64,000 nt of DNA from Gimesia chilikensis (GCF_007744075.1 NZ_CP036266.1:5937748-6001747); one strand, 5' to 3'; positions 9,269 to 19,162 are shown, counted from the first letter of the stretch. The notes: generated from the letters alone by a model not told the origin. Translations and numbers: made by a program.

Positions 9269-11599
9269 TTACCGCATGTTAACCGGATCCACATCGATGA
9301 TATATTCGATCCCCTTTTCCCGAGGCAGTTTGGGATCCACTTCCCGCCACAGTTGCAGAATCTCTTCCACATTCACCGCAGCCAGCTGGAAATGGTAGCG
9401 AAAATATTTCTTCAGCCTGATAATCGGCGCCGGAGCCGGTCCCAGAATCTGCACACTCAGTTTCCGTTCTTCTGCGGCATCATGGAGAATCTCGGCAATC
9501 AGTCGGGCGAACTTTTCCACATGCTCTTCGTGGGGACCACGTAGAATCACCCGGGCGTAATGCGAAAAAGGAGGTGCGAGCATCTCTTTACGGTGCCCCA
9601 GCTCCAACCGGGCAAACCCCAGGAAGTCATGCTCCGCGGCTTTGACGATGGCGGGCTCGGCCGGCGAGGTTGTCTGCACAAACACGCGTCCCCCCTGCAT
9701 GCCCCGTCCCGTACGTCCGGCGACCTGCGCAATCAACTGAAACGTCCGTTCCGAAGCAAACAGATCGGGTTGATGCAGCATCGTATCCGCGTCGATCACG
9801 CCCACGAGCGTTACGTTCGGGAAGTCGAGCCCTTTCGCAATCATCTGTGTTCCCAGCAGGATATCGACCTCACCCGCGGCGAAGGCATTGAGCACCTTCG
9901 CATGACTGCCGACACCCCGCATGGTATCGCTGTCCATTCGCTTGCAGGTGTAATTGGGAAACTTCGCTTTGACCTCTTCCTCCAGTCGTTGTGTCCCGGT
10001 ACCCACATACCGCAGTCCCGGTGCCCCACAACTGGGACAGTGCGTTGGCGGCTTGCTGGAAAAATCGCAGCTGTGACAGACCGCAAGGCTCTTATCCCGA
10101 TGCCAGGTCAGTGAGATCTCACAGTGCGGACACTTCACCGAGTTTCCACACCCTTTACACCACAGTGCCGGCGAATAGCCGCGGAGATTCAGGAATAGAA
10201 TCACCTGCCCACCCGCTTCGAGTGCGTGCTGCATGCCCGTGAAAAGTACACGTCCGAGCGACTCGTTTCGCCTGACCTGCACATCATTGCGAACATCGAT
10301 GATATTCACACCGGGCATCGGCAGATTATTGACCCGCTTAGGCATCGAGATCAGCGTGTCTTTCTTCTCAATGACCCGCAGCCAGGAATTCAACGTGGGC
10401 GTCGCCGACCCCAGAATCAAAGGAACCTTCTCCAGTTCGGAACGTTTTCGCGCCACTTCGCGGGCATGATAACGGGGCGCGGTCTCCTGCTTGAAACTGG
10501 TCTCGTGCTCTTCATCAATGATGATCAGCCCCAGATGTGGTGCGGGAGCAAACACGGCACTCCGGGCTCCCACAATCACCTGCACCTTACCGGCCGCGAT
10601 ATTCTGCCAGTGGTAATGACGGTCGCTGTCACTCAAATGACTGTGCAGCACCGCCACCGAATCGAAGCGGGAACGAAATCGCTGAATCGCCTGCGGGGTC
10701 AGACTGATTTCGGGAACGAGAACAATCGCCTGCTGACCATAGCTGACGACTTCGCGGATCGCCTGGATGTAAACTTCGGTCTTACCACTGCCTGTCACGC
10801 CCTGCAGGACGAACGTTTCGCTCCGCTGCCCCCGGATCGCGGACAGAATCTGATCCAGCGCCATCCGCTGGTCCCGGTTCAACTGCAGATCGTCCTGCTT
10901 GGTGATGTGTGCGTAAGCCGCATCGTCGCCATTTTCGAAATGCTGTACCCGTTTCTGATGACTGCGAATCAAGGTCTTCTTTTTCAGAGTCTGAACCGGG
11001 CCGGAACCACAGCCGGCGGCGGCCATGACTTGATCCATCGTCAGTGGCTGGTCGGCAGATTTAAGTGCATCGTAGACGGCCCGCTGTTTGGCCGGCAGCC
11101 GTTCGATTTCTTCAGGAATGTTTCTCCCCTGTAGTGCACGCGGATCGGTCAGTTCAAACACCGTCACCATCCGGGTGCCCGCCTGATTCTTGACGCCGGC
11201 AGGAACGACACAGTCCAGCACCTGCCCCCAACTGCACAGGTAGCGGTCGGCAATCCAGCGGGTCAATTTTAGCATCTTGGCGCTGAACAACGGGCGGCTG
11301 TCCAGAATGGTATCGACCGACTTCAGACGCACACTGGGCTGATCTTCATCCGCAGGTCCCACGCCCACACAATAGCCGGGCGAGAGCTGATTCCCCCGAC
11401 CAAAGGGGACCTGCACCCGATGTCCGGGCTTGAGCAACGGGCGCATCGACTCCGGCACCAGGTAATGAAACACGCGGTCCACCGGTCGGTTCAGAACGAT
11501 TTGTGCCAGATACAGATTCTGTGAATTCCGCTCCCAGGGCATCGGGTTTTCGGGGAGCTCTTCATCTTCAAACAGGCTCTGTTGCTTCGGTTTACTCAT
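9269..11599 (-). CDS. priA: Primosomal replication protein N' (PriA helicase)
   Basis: 776 residues from ATG at 11597-11599 (MSKPKQQ). The N-terminal 3'-DNA-binding domain has YLAQIVLNRPVDRVFHYLVPE. The superfamily 2 helicase core shows Walker A GVTGSGKTEVY, a DEEH box (IIIDEEHETSFKQ), and motif VIVGARSAVFAP. The zinc-binding insert has the full set of Cys pairs: CKGCG, CPHCEISL, CHSCDF and CPSCGAPG. Motif V/VI region reads GTQMIAKGLDFPNVTLVGV and AQVAGRTGRG. PriA restarts stalled replication forks by loading DnaB outside the origin. The length and all motifs are normal. It diverges from nadD across a 179-base intergenic region. Confidence 0.95.
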   Translation of the reverse strand: MSKPKQQSLFEDEELPENPMPWERNSQNLYLAQIVLNRPVDRVFHYLVPESMRPLLKPGHRVQVPFGRGNQLSPGYCVGVGPADEDQPSVRLKSVDTILDSRPLFSAKMLKLTRWIADRYLCSWGQVLDCVVPAGVKNQAGTRMVTVFELTDPRALQGRNIPEEIERLPAKQRAVYDALKSADQPLTMDQVMAAAGCGSGPVQTLKKKTLIRSHQKRVQHFENGDDAAYAHITKQDDLQLNRDQRMALDQILSAIRGQRSETFVLQGVTGSGKTEVYIQAIREVVSYGQQAIVLVPEISLTPQAIQRFRSRFDSVAVLHSHLSDSDRHYHWQNIAAGKVQVIVGARSAVFAPAPHLGLIIIDEEHETSFKQETAPRYHAREVARKRSELEKVPLILGSATPTLNSWLRVIEKKDTLISMPKRVNNLPMPGVNIIDVRNDVQVRRNESLGRVLFTGMQHALEAGGQVILFLNLRGYSPALWCKGCGNSVKCPHCEISLTWHRDKSLAVCHSCDFSSKPPTHCPSCGAPGLRYVGTGTQRLEEEVKAKFPNYTCKRMDSDTMRGVGSHAKVLNAFAAGEVDILLGTQMIAKGLDFPNVTLVGVIDADTMLHQPDLFASERTFQLIAQVAGRTGRGMQGGRVFVQTTSPAEPAIVKAAEHDFLGFARLELGHRKEMLAPPFSHYARVILRGPHEEHVEKFARLIAEILHDAAEERKLSVQILGPAPAPIIRLKKYFRYHFQLAAVNVEEILQLWREVDPKLPREKGIEYIIDVDPVNMR

Positions 11600-11778
11600 A
11601 CAGCCAGCAGGATATACTAGGGAAAAGGTCAAATCGTTTTGTAACTCTTTGACAGCGGTAACTCAACAAACAAACTCGACTATCGAGCATTCGATACAAA
11701 AGATTCTTTCAGTGATGCCCCCTGCTCACTCAGCTCCTTTGCTGAAAGCCTCCGCTGAAAGATAGAAATGATTCACCG

Positions 11779-12381
11779 ATGCGTATTGGAATTTTTGGAG
11801 GAACCTTCGATCCCATCCATAACGGTCACCTGCTTCTCGCCGAACAGTGCCGCGAACAGGCCGCACTGGATGAAGTCTGGCTGATCCCCGCCGGTTCTCC
11901 CCCGCACAAGGAAACAAAAGGCATTACGGCTGGGAAACAGCGGCGAGAAATGCTGGAGTTCGCGATCGCCGGCAACCCCAGCTTCGTCATTCAGGACCTG
12001 GAACTGCACCGCGACGGTCCCAGTTACACGGTAGATACGCTACGTCAACTCAAGGAATCCCACCCCGCCGACGACTTTTTCCTGATCATCGGAGCCGACT
12101 CTGTTCGCGACTTCCACACCTGGCGCGAGCCGGAAGCGATTCTGGAGCAGGCACACCTGATCGGCGTCAATCGCCCTAACATTAGTTTACCAGATCTCAG
12201 TAATCTGACAGACAAGCTCGGCGAGACGGTCATTACCAAAATCTCCTGGGTCACCATGCCCGGCATCGATCTCTCTTCCACCGACATCCGCCAGCGGATT
12301 CGCGAAAACAAAAGTGTCCGCTACATGATGCCGCGGGCAGTCGAAGTTTATATCCACAATAACAGGCTGTATTTAGACTGA
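11779..12381 (+). CDS. nadD: Nicotinate-nucleotide adenylyltransferase
   Basis: 200 residues, starting MRIGIFGGTFDPIHNGH. The N-terminus carries the nucleotidyltransferase signature GGTFDPxHxGH, and the C-terminal part has LSSTDIRQRI (the ISSTxIR signature) and SVRYMMP, followed by VEVYIHNN. NadD transfers AMP from ATP to nicotinate mononucleotide to make deamido-NAD in NAD biosynthesis. The length is standard. The gene is monocistronic as far as can be seen: priA diverges upstream and a 358-base gap follows. Confidence 0.95.
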   Translation: MRIGIFGGTFDPIHNGHLLLAEQCREQAALDEVWLIPAGSPPHKETKGITAGKQRREMLEFAIAGNPSFVIQDLELHRDGPSYTVDTLRQLKESHPADDFFLIIGADSVRDFHTWREPEAILEQAHLIGVNRPNISLPDLSNLTDKLGETVITKISWVTMPGIDLSSTDIRQRIRENKSVRYMMPRAVEVYIHNNRLYLD

Positions 12382-12739
12382 GATTTCCCTAAACTGAGAC
12401 TTAAACATCGCTTAAGACGGGTGAACCGTCTATAAATCAGTGCTGACTACTGGAAATTCCCGGTCAGTTTGATCAGAATTAGAACAGTAGACACGTACGG
12501 TGTGGAAATGGAACGATGCCAGTGAGCGCTCTACGGTGTTTATTACGGAAGGGAATGGATTACCAGCGTTGGATATTGCGCCCCAATTAAACCTGCCTGA
12601 TTTATCTCACCAGACGAAACAGACGACTTCGCATGCCTGTCCCCGCACAGCAAAACGGATTCGAAATGGAACACCCGCCAGCGTGAATCATCATTCAGCC
12701 TGATCAACGGATCGAAAGAGTAAGGAAAACTTCGGCGTC
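12382..12739. other. Intergenic region between nadD and the alcohol dehydrogenase gene
   Basis: 358 bases without a convincing gene. It holds a small hairpin at 12415-12431 (AGACGG, 5-base loop, CCGTCT) about 35 bases after the nadD stop, without a T tract. A 67-codon frame at 12500-12703 has no protein-like composition. I saw no clear promoter, though one for the 12.7-18.5 kb unit should lie here. Confidence 0.5.
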
Positions 12740-13939
12740 ATGGATTCGAAATCTTCAACCAAACTGAAAACGGATCAGGGAGAAGGAGCCTCACTTTCTG
12801 CCTTTGACTATCAGCCCCGCACCAGAATCGTCTTCGGTGGGGGAACCCTGAGCCGGTTGGGAGAACTCGCCGTCGAACAGGGCGCAAAACATGTCCTGCT
12901 GGTCACCGATAAAGGTCTCGCGGAAGCCGGTCACGAAGCCCGCGGCGTCGCTTCGCTCGAACAGGCAGGCGTCGAAATCACCATCTTTGACGACGTTCAC
13001 GCCAACCCCACCACCGAAGACGTCGAACGCGGACTGGCCGTCGCCCGTCAGCAACCCATCGATCTCATCGTCGGCCTCGGAGGAGGCAGCAGTATGGATT
13101 GTGCCAAGGGCATCAACTTCCTGCTCACCAACGGCGGCAAAATGGAAGACTACTGGGGAGTCGGCAAAGCCTCGAAACCGATGCTCCCCCTGATCGCGGT
13201 TCCCACCACCGCTGGAACCGGCAGTGAAGCTCAGTCGTTCGCCGTCATCGCGCATCCCGAAACACACATGAAGATTGCCTGCGGCGATAAAAAAGCGGCC
13301 TGCCGCGTCGCCATCCTCGATCCCGAACTCACGCTGACCATGCCCCGCTCGGTCACCCACGTCACCGGCATCGATGCCCTCAGCCACGCTCTCGAAACCT
13401 ACGTCACCAAACCCCGCAATGAAATCTCGCGACTCTTCAGCCGTCGCGCCTGGTCTCTGCTCGCTCATAGTTTCCCCCAGGTTCTCAATACCCCCGATGA
13501 CCTCACCGCCCGCGGCAATATGCAGCTGGGAGCCCACTTCGCCGGAGCCGCCATCGAAAATTCGATGCTCGGTGCCACACACGCTCTCGCGAACCCTCTC
13601 TCGGCACATTTTGGTCTCACACACGGCGTCGCCATCGGCATCATGCTCCCTCATGTAATCCGTTTTAATGCGGAACTGGTCGGCGAGCATTACTCGCAGC
13701 TCGCGTCCGACATCGGTCTCTGCGACCAACACGATCCCGCGGGTCCGGGCCTGCTGGCCGAACACATCCAGTCCCTTGTTTCATTAGCCGGAGCCCCGAC
13801 CACACTCACTGAATGTGAAGTCGACACCGGCCTGTTCGATCAGTTGGCCGAAGAAGCCTCCCGACAGTGGACCGGGAACTTCAACCCCCGCCCTGTCGAT
13901 CAGTCCTCTTTACGGGAATTGTATGAATGCGCGTATTAA
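12740..13939 (+). CDS. Iron-containing (group III) alcohol dehydrogenase
   Basis: 399 residues. [20 protein letters not shown] is the N-terminal dinucleotide domain signature of the family, and [11 protein letters not shown] near residue 115 binds the cofactor phosphate. The metal-site residues are present: [11 protein letters not shown] (Asp about 212, His about 216), [10 protein letters not shown] (His about 281) and [15 protein letters not shown] (His about 295). [17 protein letters not shown] is also typical. The family reduces aldehydes or oxidises alcohols with NAD(P); the substrate cannot be told. It is the first gene of a five-gene co-directional run and overlaps the start of the next gene by 13 bases, suggesting translational coupling. 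Confidence 0.88.
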   Translation: MDSKSSTKLKTDQGEGASLSAFDYQPRTRIVFGGGTLSRLGELAVEQGAKHVLLVTDKGLAEAGHEARGVASLEQAGVEITIFDDVHANPTTEDVERGLAVARQQPIDLIVGLGGGSSMDCAKGINFLLTNGGKMEDYWGVGKASKPMLPLIAVPTTAGTGSEAQSFAVIAHPETHMKIACGDKKAACRVAILDPELTLTMPRSVTHVTGIDALSHALETYVTKPRNEISRLFSRRAWSLLAHSFPQVLNTPDDLTARGNMQLGAHFAGAAIENSMLGATHALANPLSAHFGLTHGVAIGIMLPHVIRFNAELVGEHYSQLASDIGLCDQHDPAGPGLLAEHIQSLVSLAGAPTTLTECEVDTGLFDQLAEEASRQWTGNFNPRPVDQSSLRELYECAY

Positions 13940-15168
13940 AGCGAAATCAATCGAACCACCTCCCTTCCCGGATCGCAGCTGTAGCACTCTGCCTGATCGC
14001 ATTCAGTCTGTCTCTGTCTGCTGCTGAGAAACCCGCGGAAAACAAACCGGCCGCCAAAGCAGATGCCTCCGCGGTTCCTGCGCCACAGACCAACCCGGAA
14101 GACTGGCCCTCGTTCCGCAACGGGAACCTGCAGCAGGGCGTCGCGAAAACCACGCTCCCCGAGAAACTCGAACTGCTCTGGGAATACCCCTCGTCCGACG
14201 GCATCGCTTCCACAGCTGCCATCGTGGGCGACAAAGTCTACATGGCCGGCCTCAACGGCTTCGTGGAATGCCTCGAGCTCAAAACCGGAAAGCCGGTCTG
14301 GAAATATCGTTCGATTGAAAATCCCGATCCGAAAAAATTCGCCCCGGGTTTCAAGTCTTCGCCCCTGGTCACCGCCGATGGTGTTTACATCGGCGATGAA
14401 GACGGCGTTTTTCACGCCCTCCACCCCGCGACAGGCAAACAACTCTGGACCTTCAAAACCGACGCCGAAATCATCAGCAGCGCCAACATCACCGGCGATA
14501 AAATTCTGTTCGGCAGCTACGATAATTTCCTCTACTGCCTCAACGTCAAAGATGGTTCCCTCGCCTGGAAATTCGAGACCGACGGCTACGTGAACTGCTC
14601 CCCCGCGATTGTCGATCACTTCACCTTCGTCACTGGCTGTGACGAACAGCTTCGCGTGATCGATATTGATACCGGCAAACAGCACAGCCAGATGCCCTTG
14701 ATGACCTACCTGATTGCCTCGCCCGCGATCTGGGAAGAAGACCTCTACGTCGGCACCTATGCCAGCGAGATCATCGCCGTCGACTGGAAAGACTCGAAAG
14801 TCGACTGGCGTTATAAAGATCCCAAAAAAGAGTATCCTTACCACTCCTCCGCCGCCATCACCGAGACGCACGTCGTCGCCGGGGGCCGCGATAAACAGGT
14901 TCACTGCGTCGAACGCAAAACCGGAAAACCCATCTGGAAATTCATGACACGGGGACGTGTCGACAGTTCTCCTGTAATTGTCGGCGACCGCGTCTTCGTC
15001 GGTTCCTCGGATGGTAACCTGTATGAGTTCGATCTGAAAGATGGTAAGAACCTCTGGAAAAAGAACTTAGGTGACGATATCACCGCTTCCCCGGCCATTG
15101 GCCAGGGACATCTGATCATCGGCACAGAATCCCGAAATGGCGCCTTGTATTGTTTCGGAAAGAAGTGA
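13927..15168 (+). CDS. Secreted PQQ-type (BamB-like) beta-propeller protein
   Basis: 413 residues from an ATG that overlaps the last 13 bases of the dehydrogenase gene. A signal peptide (about residues 1-32, ending LSLSAAE) and an Ala/Lys/Pro-rich linker precede a propeller built of repeated Trp-containing blades: [63 protein letters not shown] and [12 protein letters not shown]. Each blade also shows a GDKVYMAG- or VFVGSSDG-like strand. Such domains occur in quinoprotein dehydrogenases and in BamB, but no second catalytic domain or haem motif is present, so this is likely a binding or scaffold protein in the periplasm. Overlap with the dehydrogenase gene suggests related function. Confidence 0.8.
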   Translation: MRVLKRNQSNHLPSRIAAVALCLIAFSLSLSAAEKPAENKPAAKADASAVPAPQTNPEDWPSFRNGNLQQGVAKTTLPEKLELLWEYPSSDGIASTAAIVGDKVYMAGLNGFVECLELKTGKPVWKYRSIENPDPKKFAPGFKSSPLVTADGVYIGDEDGVFHALHPATGKQLWTFKTDAEIISSANITGDKILFGSYDNFLYCLNVKDGSLAWKFETDGYVNCSPAIVDHFTFVTGCDEQLRVIDIDTGKQHSQMPLMTYLIASPAIWEEDLYVGTYASEIIAVDWKDSKVDWRYKDPKKEYPYHSSAAITETHVVAGGRDKQVHCVERKTGKPIWKFMTRGRVDSSPVIVGDRVFVGSSDGNLYEFDLKDGKNLWKKNLGDDITASPAIGQGHLIIGTESRNGALYCFGKK

Positions 15169-15252
15169 CAATAAGAAAGACCCGTCAATTATCATCAAAA
15201 CCGGTGGCAACATCGGTTTGCTGAACGACACAGAAAACACGTTGAGAGCATT

Positions 15253-16563
15253 ATGGATCTGGAAACAACAGGCACTACCGAAATCGGCAGTTACTTTATC
15301 TCCAACTACCCCCCTTTTTCGCAGTGGAGGCAGGAATACGTCACCCGTATCCAGGAAGTCCTGCACCAGCCCCCCGATACCAGCATTCCGATGGGGCTCT
15401 ATATCCATATCCCCTTCTGTCGTAAACGCTGTAAATTCTGCTACTTCCGCGTCTACGAAAAACAGAATGCCAAAACCATCGAACGCTACGTTCAAGCCCT
15501 GCAGAACGAGTTCGAAATGCTCAGCCAGGTCGAAGCCATCAAGGGACGCACCCTCGACTTCACCTACTTCGGCGGTGGAACTCCCTCTTATCTGAGTTCC
15601 AAACAGCTCCTTTCGGTCCGCGATCGGCTCTCCAGCCTGCTCAACTGGGAAACCGCCCAGGAAGTCACCTTCGAATGCGAGCCGGGGACCCTCAACCTGG
15701 AAAAAGTCAAAACCCTCAAAGAGATCGGCATCACCCGCATCTCGCTCGGCGTCGAGAGCTTCAACGACAAACTGCTCGAAGCCAACGGTCGCGCGCATCT
15801 CACCCCGGAAGTCTATAAAGCTTATGACTGGATCCAGCAGGTCGGCTTCCCCCAGGTCAACATCGACCTCATCGCCGGCATGATGGGTGAGACTGATGAC
15901 AACTGGTCGGACGCCGTCGAAAAAGCCGCCGAGTTCAATCCGGATAACATCACCATCTACCAGATGGAACTCCCTCACAACACGATCATCTCCAAAGAGA
16001 TGAAAGAGATGGGCATCGACTCCCCCATCGCCGACTGGAAAACCAAACGCCGCTGGATGAACGAGGCCATCGAAACCCTGCAGGGTAAAGGCTATCACCT
16101 CGCCAGCGGAAACGAACTCGTCAAAAACCCCGAAACAGATCGTTTCGTCTACCGCGACAATCTGTTCCGCGGCAACGACATCATCGCCACCGGGGTCTCT
16201 TCGTTCGGTCATATGCAGGGCGTGCATTATCAAAACCTCGATCGACTGGAAGACTATCTCGAAACCGTGGAAAGCGGCAAACTTCCCGTAAACCGCGCAT
16301 TGGAACCCACCGAACACCAGCGGCTCATCCGCGAATTCATCCTGCAACTCAAAGAAGGACGCGTCCGTACCCAACCCTTCATGGACAAGTTCGGCGTCAA
16401 TCTCACGGAAGAATTCTCCGAAGCACTCCAGAACCAGCAGAAAGCGGGCTACCTGAATTATGATGATTCCCAGGTCGAGTTGACCCGCAAAGGCATCCTG
16501 CAGGTCGACAGCCTGCTGACGGAGTATTTCGAACCGGAACACCGCATGGTAAGATACACCTAA
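15253..16563 (+). CDS. HemN-like radical SAM protein (coproporphyrinogen-III-oxidase family)
   Basis: 436 residues. [16 protein letters not shown] holds the CX3CX2C cluster ligands at residues 56, 60 and 63, followed by [34 protein letters not shown] and [13 protein letters not shown], with a HemN-type C-terminal region. It is a paralog of the hemW product at 3743-4876 but differs in its CKFCYF sequence and 60-residue N-terminal extension. Besides haem synthesis, HemN-like enzymes act as class C radical SAM methyltransferases and cyclopropane-forming enzymes in natural product pathways; the neighbours, a chorismate-lyase-like and a halogenase-like protein, favour the latter, but this is inference. 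It starts 84 bases after the propeller gene and 67 bases before the next gene. Confidence 0.82.
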   Translation: MDLETTGTTEIGSYFISNYPPFSQWRQEYVTRIQEVLHQPPDTSIPMGLYIHIPFCRKRCKFCYFRVYEKQNAKTIERYVQALQNEFEMLSQVEAIKGRTLDFTYFGGGTPSYLSSKQLLSVRDRLSSLLNWETAQEVTFECEPGTLNLEKVKTLKEIGITRISLGVESFNDKLLEANGRAHLTPEVYKAYDWIQQVGFPQVNIDLIAGMMGETDDNWSDAVEKAAEFNPDNITIYQMELPHNTIISKEMKEMGIDSPIADWKTKRRWMNEAIETLQGKGYHLASGNELVKNPETDRFVYRDNLFRGNDIIATGVSSFGHMQGVHYQNLDRLEDYLETVESGKLPVNRALEPTEHQRLIREFILQLKEGRVRTQPFMDKFGVNLTEEFSEALQNQQKAGYLNYDDSQVELTRKGILQVDSLLTEYFEPEHRMVRYT

Positions 16564-16630
16564 GCAGCGGATCTCCGGATTCCTGTTCTCTCACATTGAC
16601 CCTCCCCTGAATTAAAGAAGTTATGACCAA

Positions 16631-17167
16631 GTGAACCCACAAGACGAACTCGATGCACTTGTTAAACTGTTCCCGAACGAACAACGATTGTTCGAACGGG
16701 CCGAACACGTTTCTTCCGCGACCACTCCTGAGCCTTACAAATCCCTGCTCGCACATTACCACCACATGACCATCTCCATGGAGGAATATCACAAATCCCC
16801 CGTCGACGTCATCGTGCTGGATCAGAGACTCGATGAAAATGTATACAGCCGAAAAATCCTGCTCGTCAAAACAGGCACCGAACAGGTCGTCCAGTTCGGC
16901 ATCGTGCGGTTCAATTTCGACTATGTCACCCAGGCCGTTAAGGACGAAATCCTCGCAGGCCAGATCCCTCTGGGACGCGTATTGATCAATCATAATGTAT
17001 TACGACACGTAGACTTAGGTGCCGTCCTCCGTATCACCGCCGGACCGGGGCTTGCCAATGTCATGCACATTGAACCCGGCCAGGTAACCTATGGACGCCT
17101 GGCGACCATTTTTTGTAATCAGCAACCCGCAATTGACCTCTTGGAAGTTTCGGCTCCACTGCTATAA
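16631..17167 (+). CDS. Chorismate pyruvate-lyase-like protein
   Basis: 178 residues from GTG at 16631 ([10 protein letters not shown]); no better ATG is in frame. The pattern [22 protein letters not shown] ... [14 protein letters not shown] ... [20 protein letters not shown] resembles chorismate lyases of the UbiC/Rv2949c superfamily: a strand with Arg for substrate contact, a strand ending FGxVRFN, and the PLGRVLxxH segment. Such enzymes remove pyruvate from chorismate to give a hydroxybenzoate. There is no signal peptide, so it acts in the cytoplasm. It lies between the HemN-like gene and the halogenase-like gene, 55 bases before the latter. Alternatives are a UTRA-fold ligand-binding protein or a non-catalytic relative; I am moderately sure. 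Confidence 0.62.
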   Translation: MNPQDELDALVKLFPNEQRLFERAEHVSSATTPEPYKSLLAHYHHMTISMEEYHKSPVDVIVLDQRLDENVYSRKILLVKTGTEQVVQFGIVRFNFDYVTQAVKDEILAGQIPLGRVLINHNVLRHVDLGAVLRITAGPGLANVMHIEPGQVTYGRLATIFCNQQPAIDLLEVSAPLL

Positions 17168-17222
17168 CTCCTTAGCTCACAACACAAGACGGTCCTTTCA
17201 ACTGTAGAGACAAAGGCTTTCC

Positions 17223-18515
17223 ATGATTGATTCGAGTACAACAGAACAGCCTGAAATCGAAACCGAATACGACGTGATCATCATCGGGGCCGGCCCTGCC
17301 GGTACCGGTACCGGAGCCCTGCTCGCCGAACAGGGGCGCAAAACCCTCATCGTCGACCGTGCTCACTTCCCCCGCTTTCACGTCGGCGAATCGCTGATTC
17401 CGGAGACCTACTGGTCCCTCAAACGACTGGGGCTGGTCGAACAACTCAAACAGACCGCCTTCCCCAAAAAATTCAGCGTGCAGTTCGTCACCGATGAAGG
17501 TGTCGAAACCATGCCCTTCTACTTCCACGAATACAAAGACCACGAAAGCTCGCAGACCTGGCAGGTCCTCCGCGCCGAGTTCGATCAGATGCTCGCCGAC
17601 AATGCACAGAAACAGGGAGCCACCATCCGTACCGGCACACAGGTTCTGGACCTGCTCACCGCAGGCGAACAGGTCACCGGCGTCCGGGTGAAACTCCCCA
17701 ACCAGGAAACCCGCGAGATCAAAGCCAAACTCGTCGTCGATACCAGCGGCCAGTCCGCCTTCATCGTCAATCGGCTCAAACTCAAGCAGGCCGATCCGGT
17801 GCTCCGCAAGGGAACCGTCTGGGCTCACTTCAAAAACGCCCATAGAGACGAAGGCATCGACGAAGGCGCGACCATCATCCTGCAGACCGAAGGCAAACAC
17901 TCCTGGTTCTGGTACATTCCACTCCCTGACAACGTTGTCAGCGTCGGCTGTACCGGCGACATGAACTACATGTTCGCCAAAGATCGGGGCACCAGTGAAG
18001 ACATCTTCTGGCAGGAAGTTGAACGCTGCTCGGCCATCAAACGTCGCCTGGAACATGCCCAGCCTGACACCGAATTCATGACCACCAAGGACTTCTCCTA
18101 CCATTCCTCGCAACCGGTCGGACCGGGCTGGATGCTCGCCGGCGACGCGCTCGGCTTCATCGATCCCGTCTACTCCAGCGGTGTTTTCCTGGCCCTCAAA
18201 TCGGGTGAGCTCGTCGCCGACACCATTAACGAGGCTTTCGAAGCCGACGACTTCTCCGTTGAACGACTCAGCCAGTGGTACCCCGGCTATCGCGCCGGTG
18301 TCGAGAACTTCCGTAAACTCGTCTACGCCTTCTACACTCCCGGGTTCAGTTTCGGCAGCTTCCTCAGACAGTATCCGCAGTTCAAAACCAACCTCGTCGA
18401 CATCCTCATCGGCGACGTCTTCAAACCTGAAGTCGCCGAGATGTTTACCGTCATGCAGGACGAAATCCCCGAACTCGCCATGACAGACGACTCCGAAGTC
18501 GCCATGAAGAAATAA
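17223..18515 (+). CDS. FAD-dependent oxidoreductase of the flavin halogenase / geranylgeranyl reductase superfamily
   Basis: 430 residues. A Rossmann FAD motif GAGPAG lies at residues 22-27, FHVGESLIP at 53-60, and a lysine pair (FPKKF, residues 82-83) near the place where tryptophan halogenases have their catalytic lysine. W-F-W-Y-I-P at 228-233 matches the WxWxIP signature used to recognise flavin-dependent halogenases. LAGDALGFIDPVYSSGVFLALKSG is the second FAD motif. The superfamily also includes non-halogenating reductases, so halogenase activity is not proven. The gene closes a five-gene run and is followed directly by a strong terminator. Its codon use is strongly biased, which produces a 713-codon antisense frame that I reject. 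Confidence 0.8.
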   Translation: MIDSSTTEQPEIETEYDVIIIGAGPAGTGTGALLAEQGRKTLIVDRAHFPRFHVGESLIPETYWSLKRLGLVEQLKQTAFPKKFSVQFVTDEGVETMPFYFHEYKDHESSQTWQVLRAEFDQMLADNAQKQGATIRTGTQVLDLLTAGEQVTGVRVKLPNQETREIKAKLVVDTSGQSAFIVNRLKLKQADPVLRKGTVWAHFKNAHRDEGIDEGATIILQTEGKHSWFWYIPLPDNVVSVGCTGDMNYMFAKDRGTSEDIFWQEVERCSAIKRRLEHAQPDTEFMTTKDFSYHSSQPVGPGWMLAGDALGFIDPVYSSGVFLALKSGELVADTINEAFEADDFSVERLSQWYPGYRAGVENFRKLVYAFYTPGFSFGSFLRQYPQFKTNLVDILIGDVFKPEVAEMFTVMQDEIPELAMTDDSEVAMKK

Positions 18516-18522
18516 TTCTCCC

Positions 18523-18560
18523 GCCGGTCTGTCGCACAACAACACAGGCCGGCATTTTTT
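18523..18560 (+). terminator. Rho-independent terminator after the halogenase-like gene
   Basis: A 10-bp stem (GCCGGTCTGT with ACAGGCCGGC, one G-U pair) with an 11-base loop is followed by A and six T residues, eight bases after the stop codon. It closes the 12.7-18.5 kb unit. Confidence 0.88.
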
Positions 18561-18830
18561 ATGCGCCCGCCATCCATCGCTGCTGATCCAAGCACTGATC
18601 ATATCCCCTCCCTGCGCCCCTGCTACCTGAATAAACTGAACTTGATTTGCCCGCCCCGAACCGTATGCTGGTTCCCTTCTGGCTCGCGCGCGAGGCGGGT
18701 CTGCGTGCACTGGAACAGCCGGAACCACTGACGCAATTTCACCTGAATCCCCGTCGCTTTTCATCTGCTGTTCACCGAAACCCATCGCACCAGTTCGCCA
18801 TGTTCTCCCTCCCATGTTCAGGGCAGACCA

Positions 18831-18903
18831 GGACAAACCCCGGCCGAATAAGGACAAAATCCCGGACACACCAGGACAAAATCCGGCCACATCGGGACAA
18901 AAT
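18831..18903. repeat. Tandem repeat, four copies with 21-22 base period
   Basis: GGACAAA recurs at 18831, 18852, 18873 and, as GGGACAAA, at 18894-18901. Spacings are 21, 21 and 22 bases. Copies share GGACAAAATCC followed by a variable GC-rich half. Nothing like a CRISPR (copies are too short and contiguous). Confidence 0.65.
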
Positions 18904-18947
18904 TCTGTCTTGCCCTCCCCGTGCGCTTCAGCAAAATCAAAACCGCG

Positions 18948-18979
18948 CGTAGGGGCAGTGCCTGTGTGCCTGCCCGCCG
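18948..18979 (+). repeat. Dispersed repeat module B, divergent copy
   Basis: CGTAGGGGCAGTGCC ... TGCCTGCCCGCCG resembles the copies at 28347-28381 and 40029-40062: same CGTAGG start, a short inverted-repeat core around TGTG, and GCCCGCC end. Confidence 0.5.
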
Positions 18980-19114
18980 AACGACGATCCACCCGGTCCA
19001 GACTCCAATGGAATCCCATATACATCCTCCCCCTGAGCGGCAAGGTGCTACCCGCCGGTAATAAAGGTCGACTCCGATCCCAGTTCCAGCAACGATCCCC
19101 CTTCCCCTCAAAAT

Positions 19115-19162
19115 ACCGGGTAAACCCGAATGTAATTCGGGCCGAGCGCAGCGAGCAGGAAA
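19115..19162 (+). repeat. Dispersed repeat module A, copy 1
   Basis: ACCGGGTAAACCCGAATG, inverted half TAATTCGGG, then the shared tail CCGAGCGCAGCGAGCAGGA. The CCCGAAT...ATTCGGG core can form a hairpin. Nearly identical copies are at 28254, 28428 and 39801. Confidence 0.8.

Noticed and set aside
12500-12703. 67-codon plus-strand frame in the nadD-dehydrogenase gap
   Set aside because: Composition is not protein-like and no ribosome binding site is visible.
15067-16542. 491-codon minus-strand open frame
   Set aside because: Antisense shadow of the radical SAM gene with its CX3CX2C motif.
18831-18903. Possible CRISPR-like array
   Set aside because: Repeat units are only about 11 conserved bases with 21-base period and no distinct spacers; no cas gene is present.
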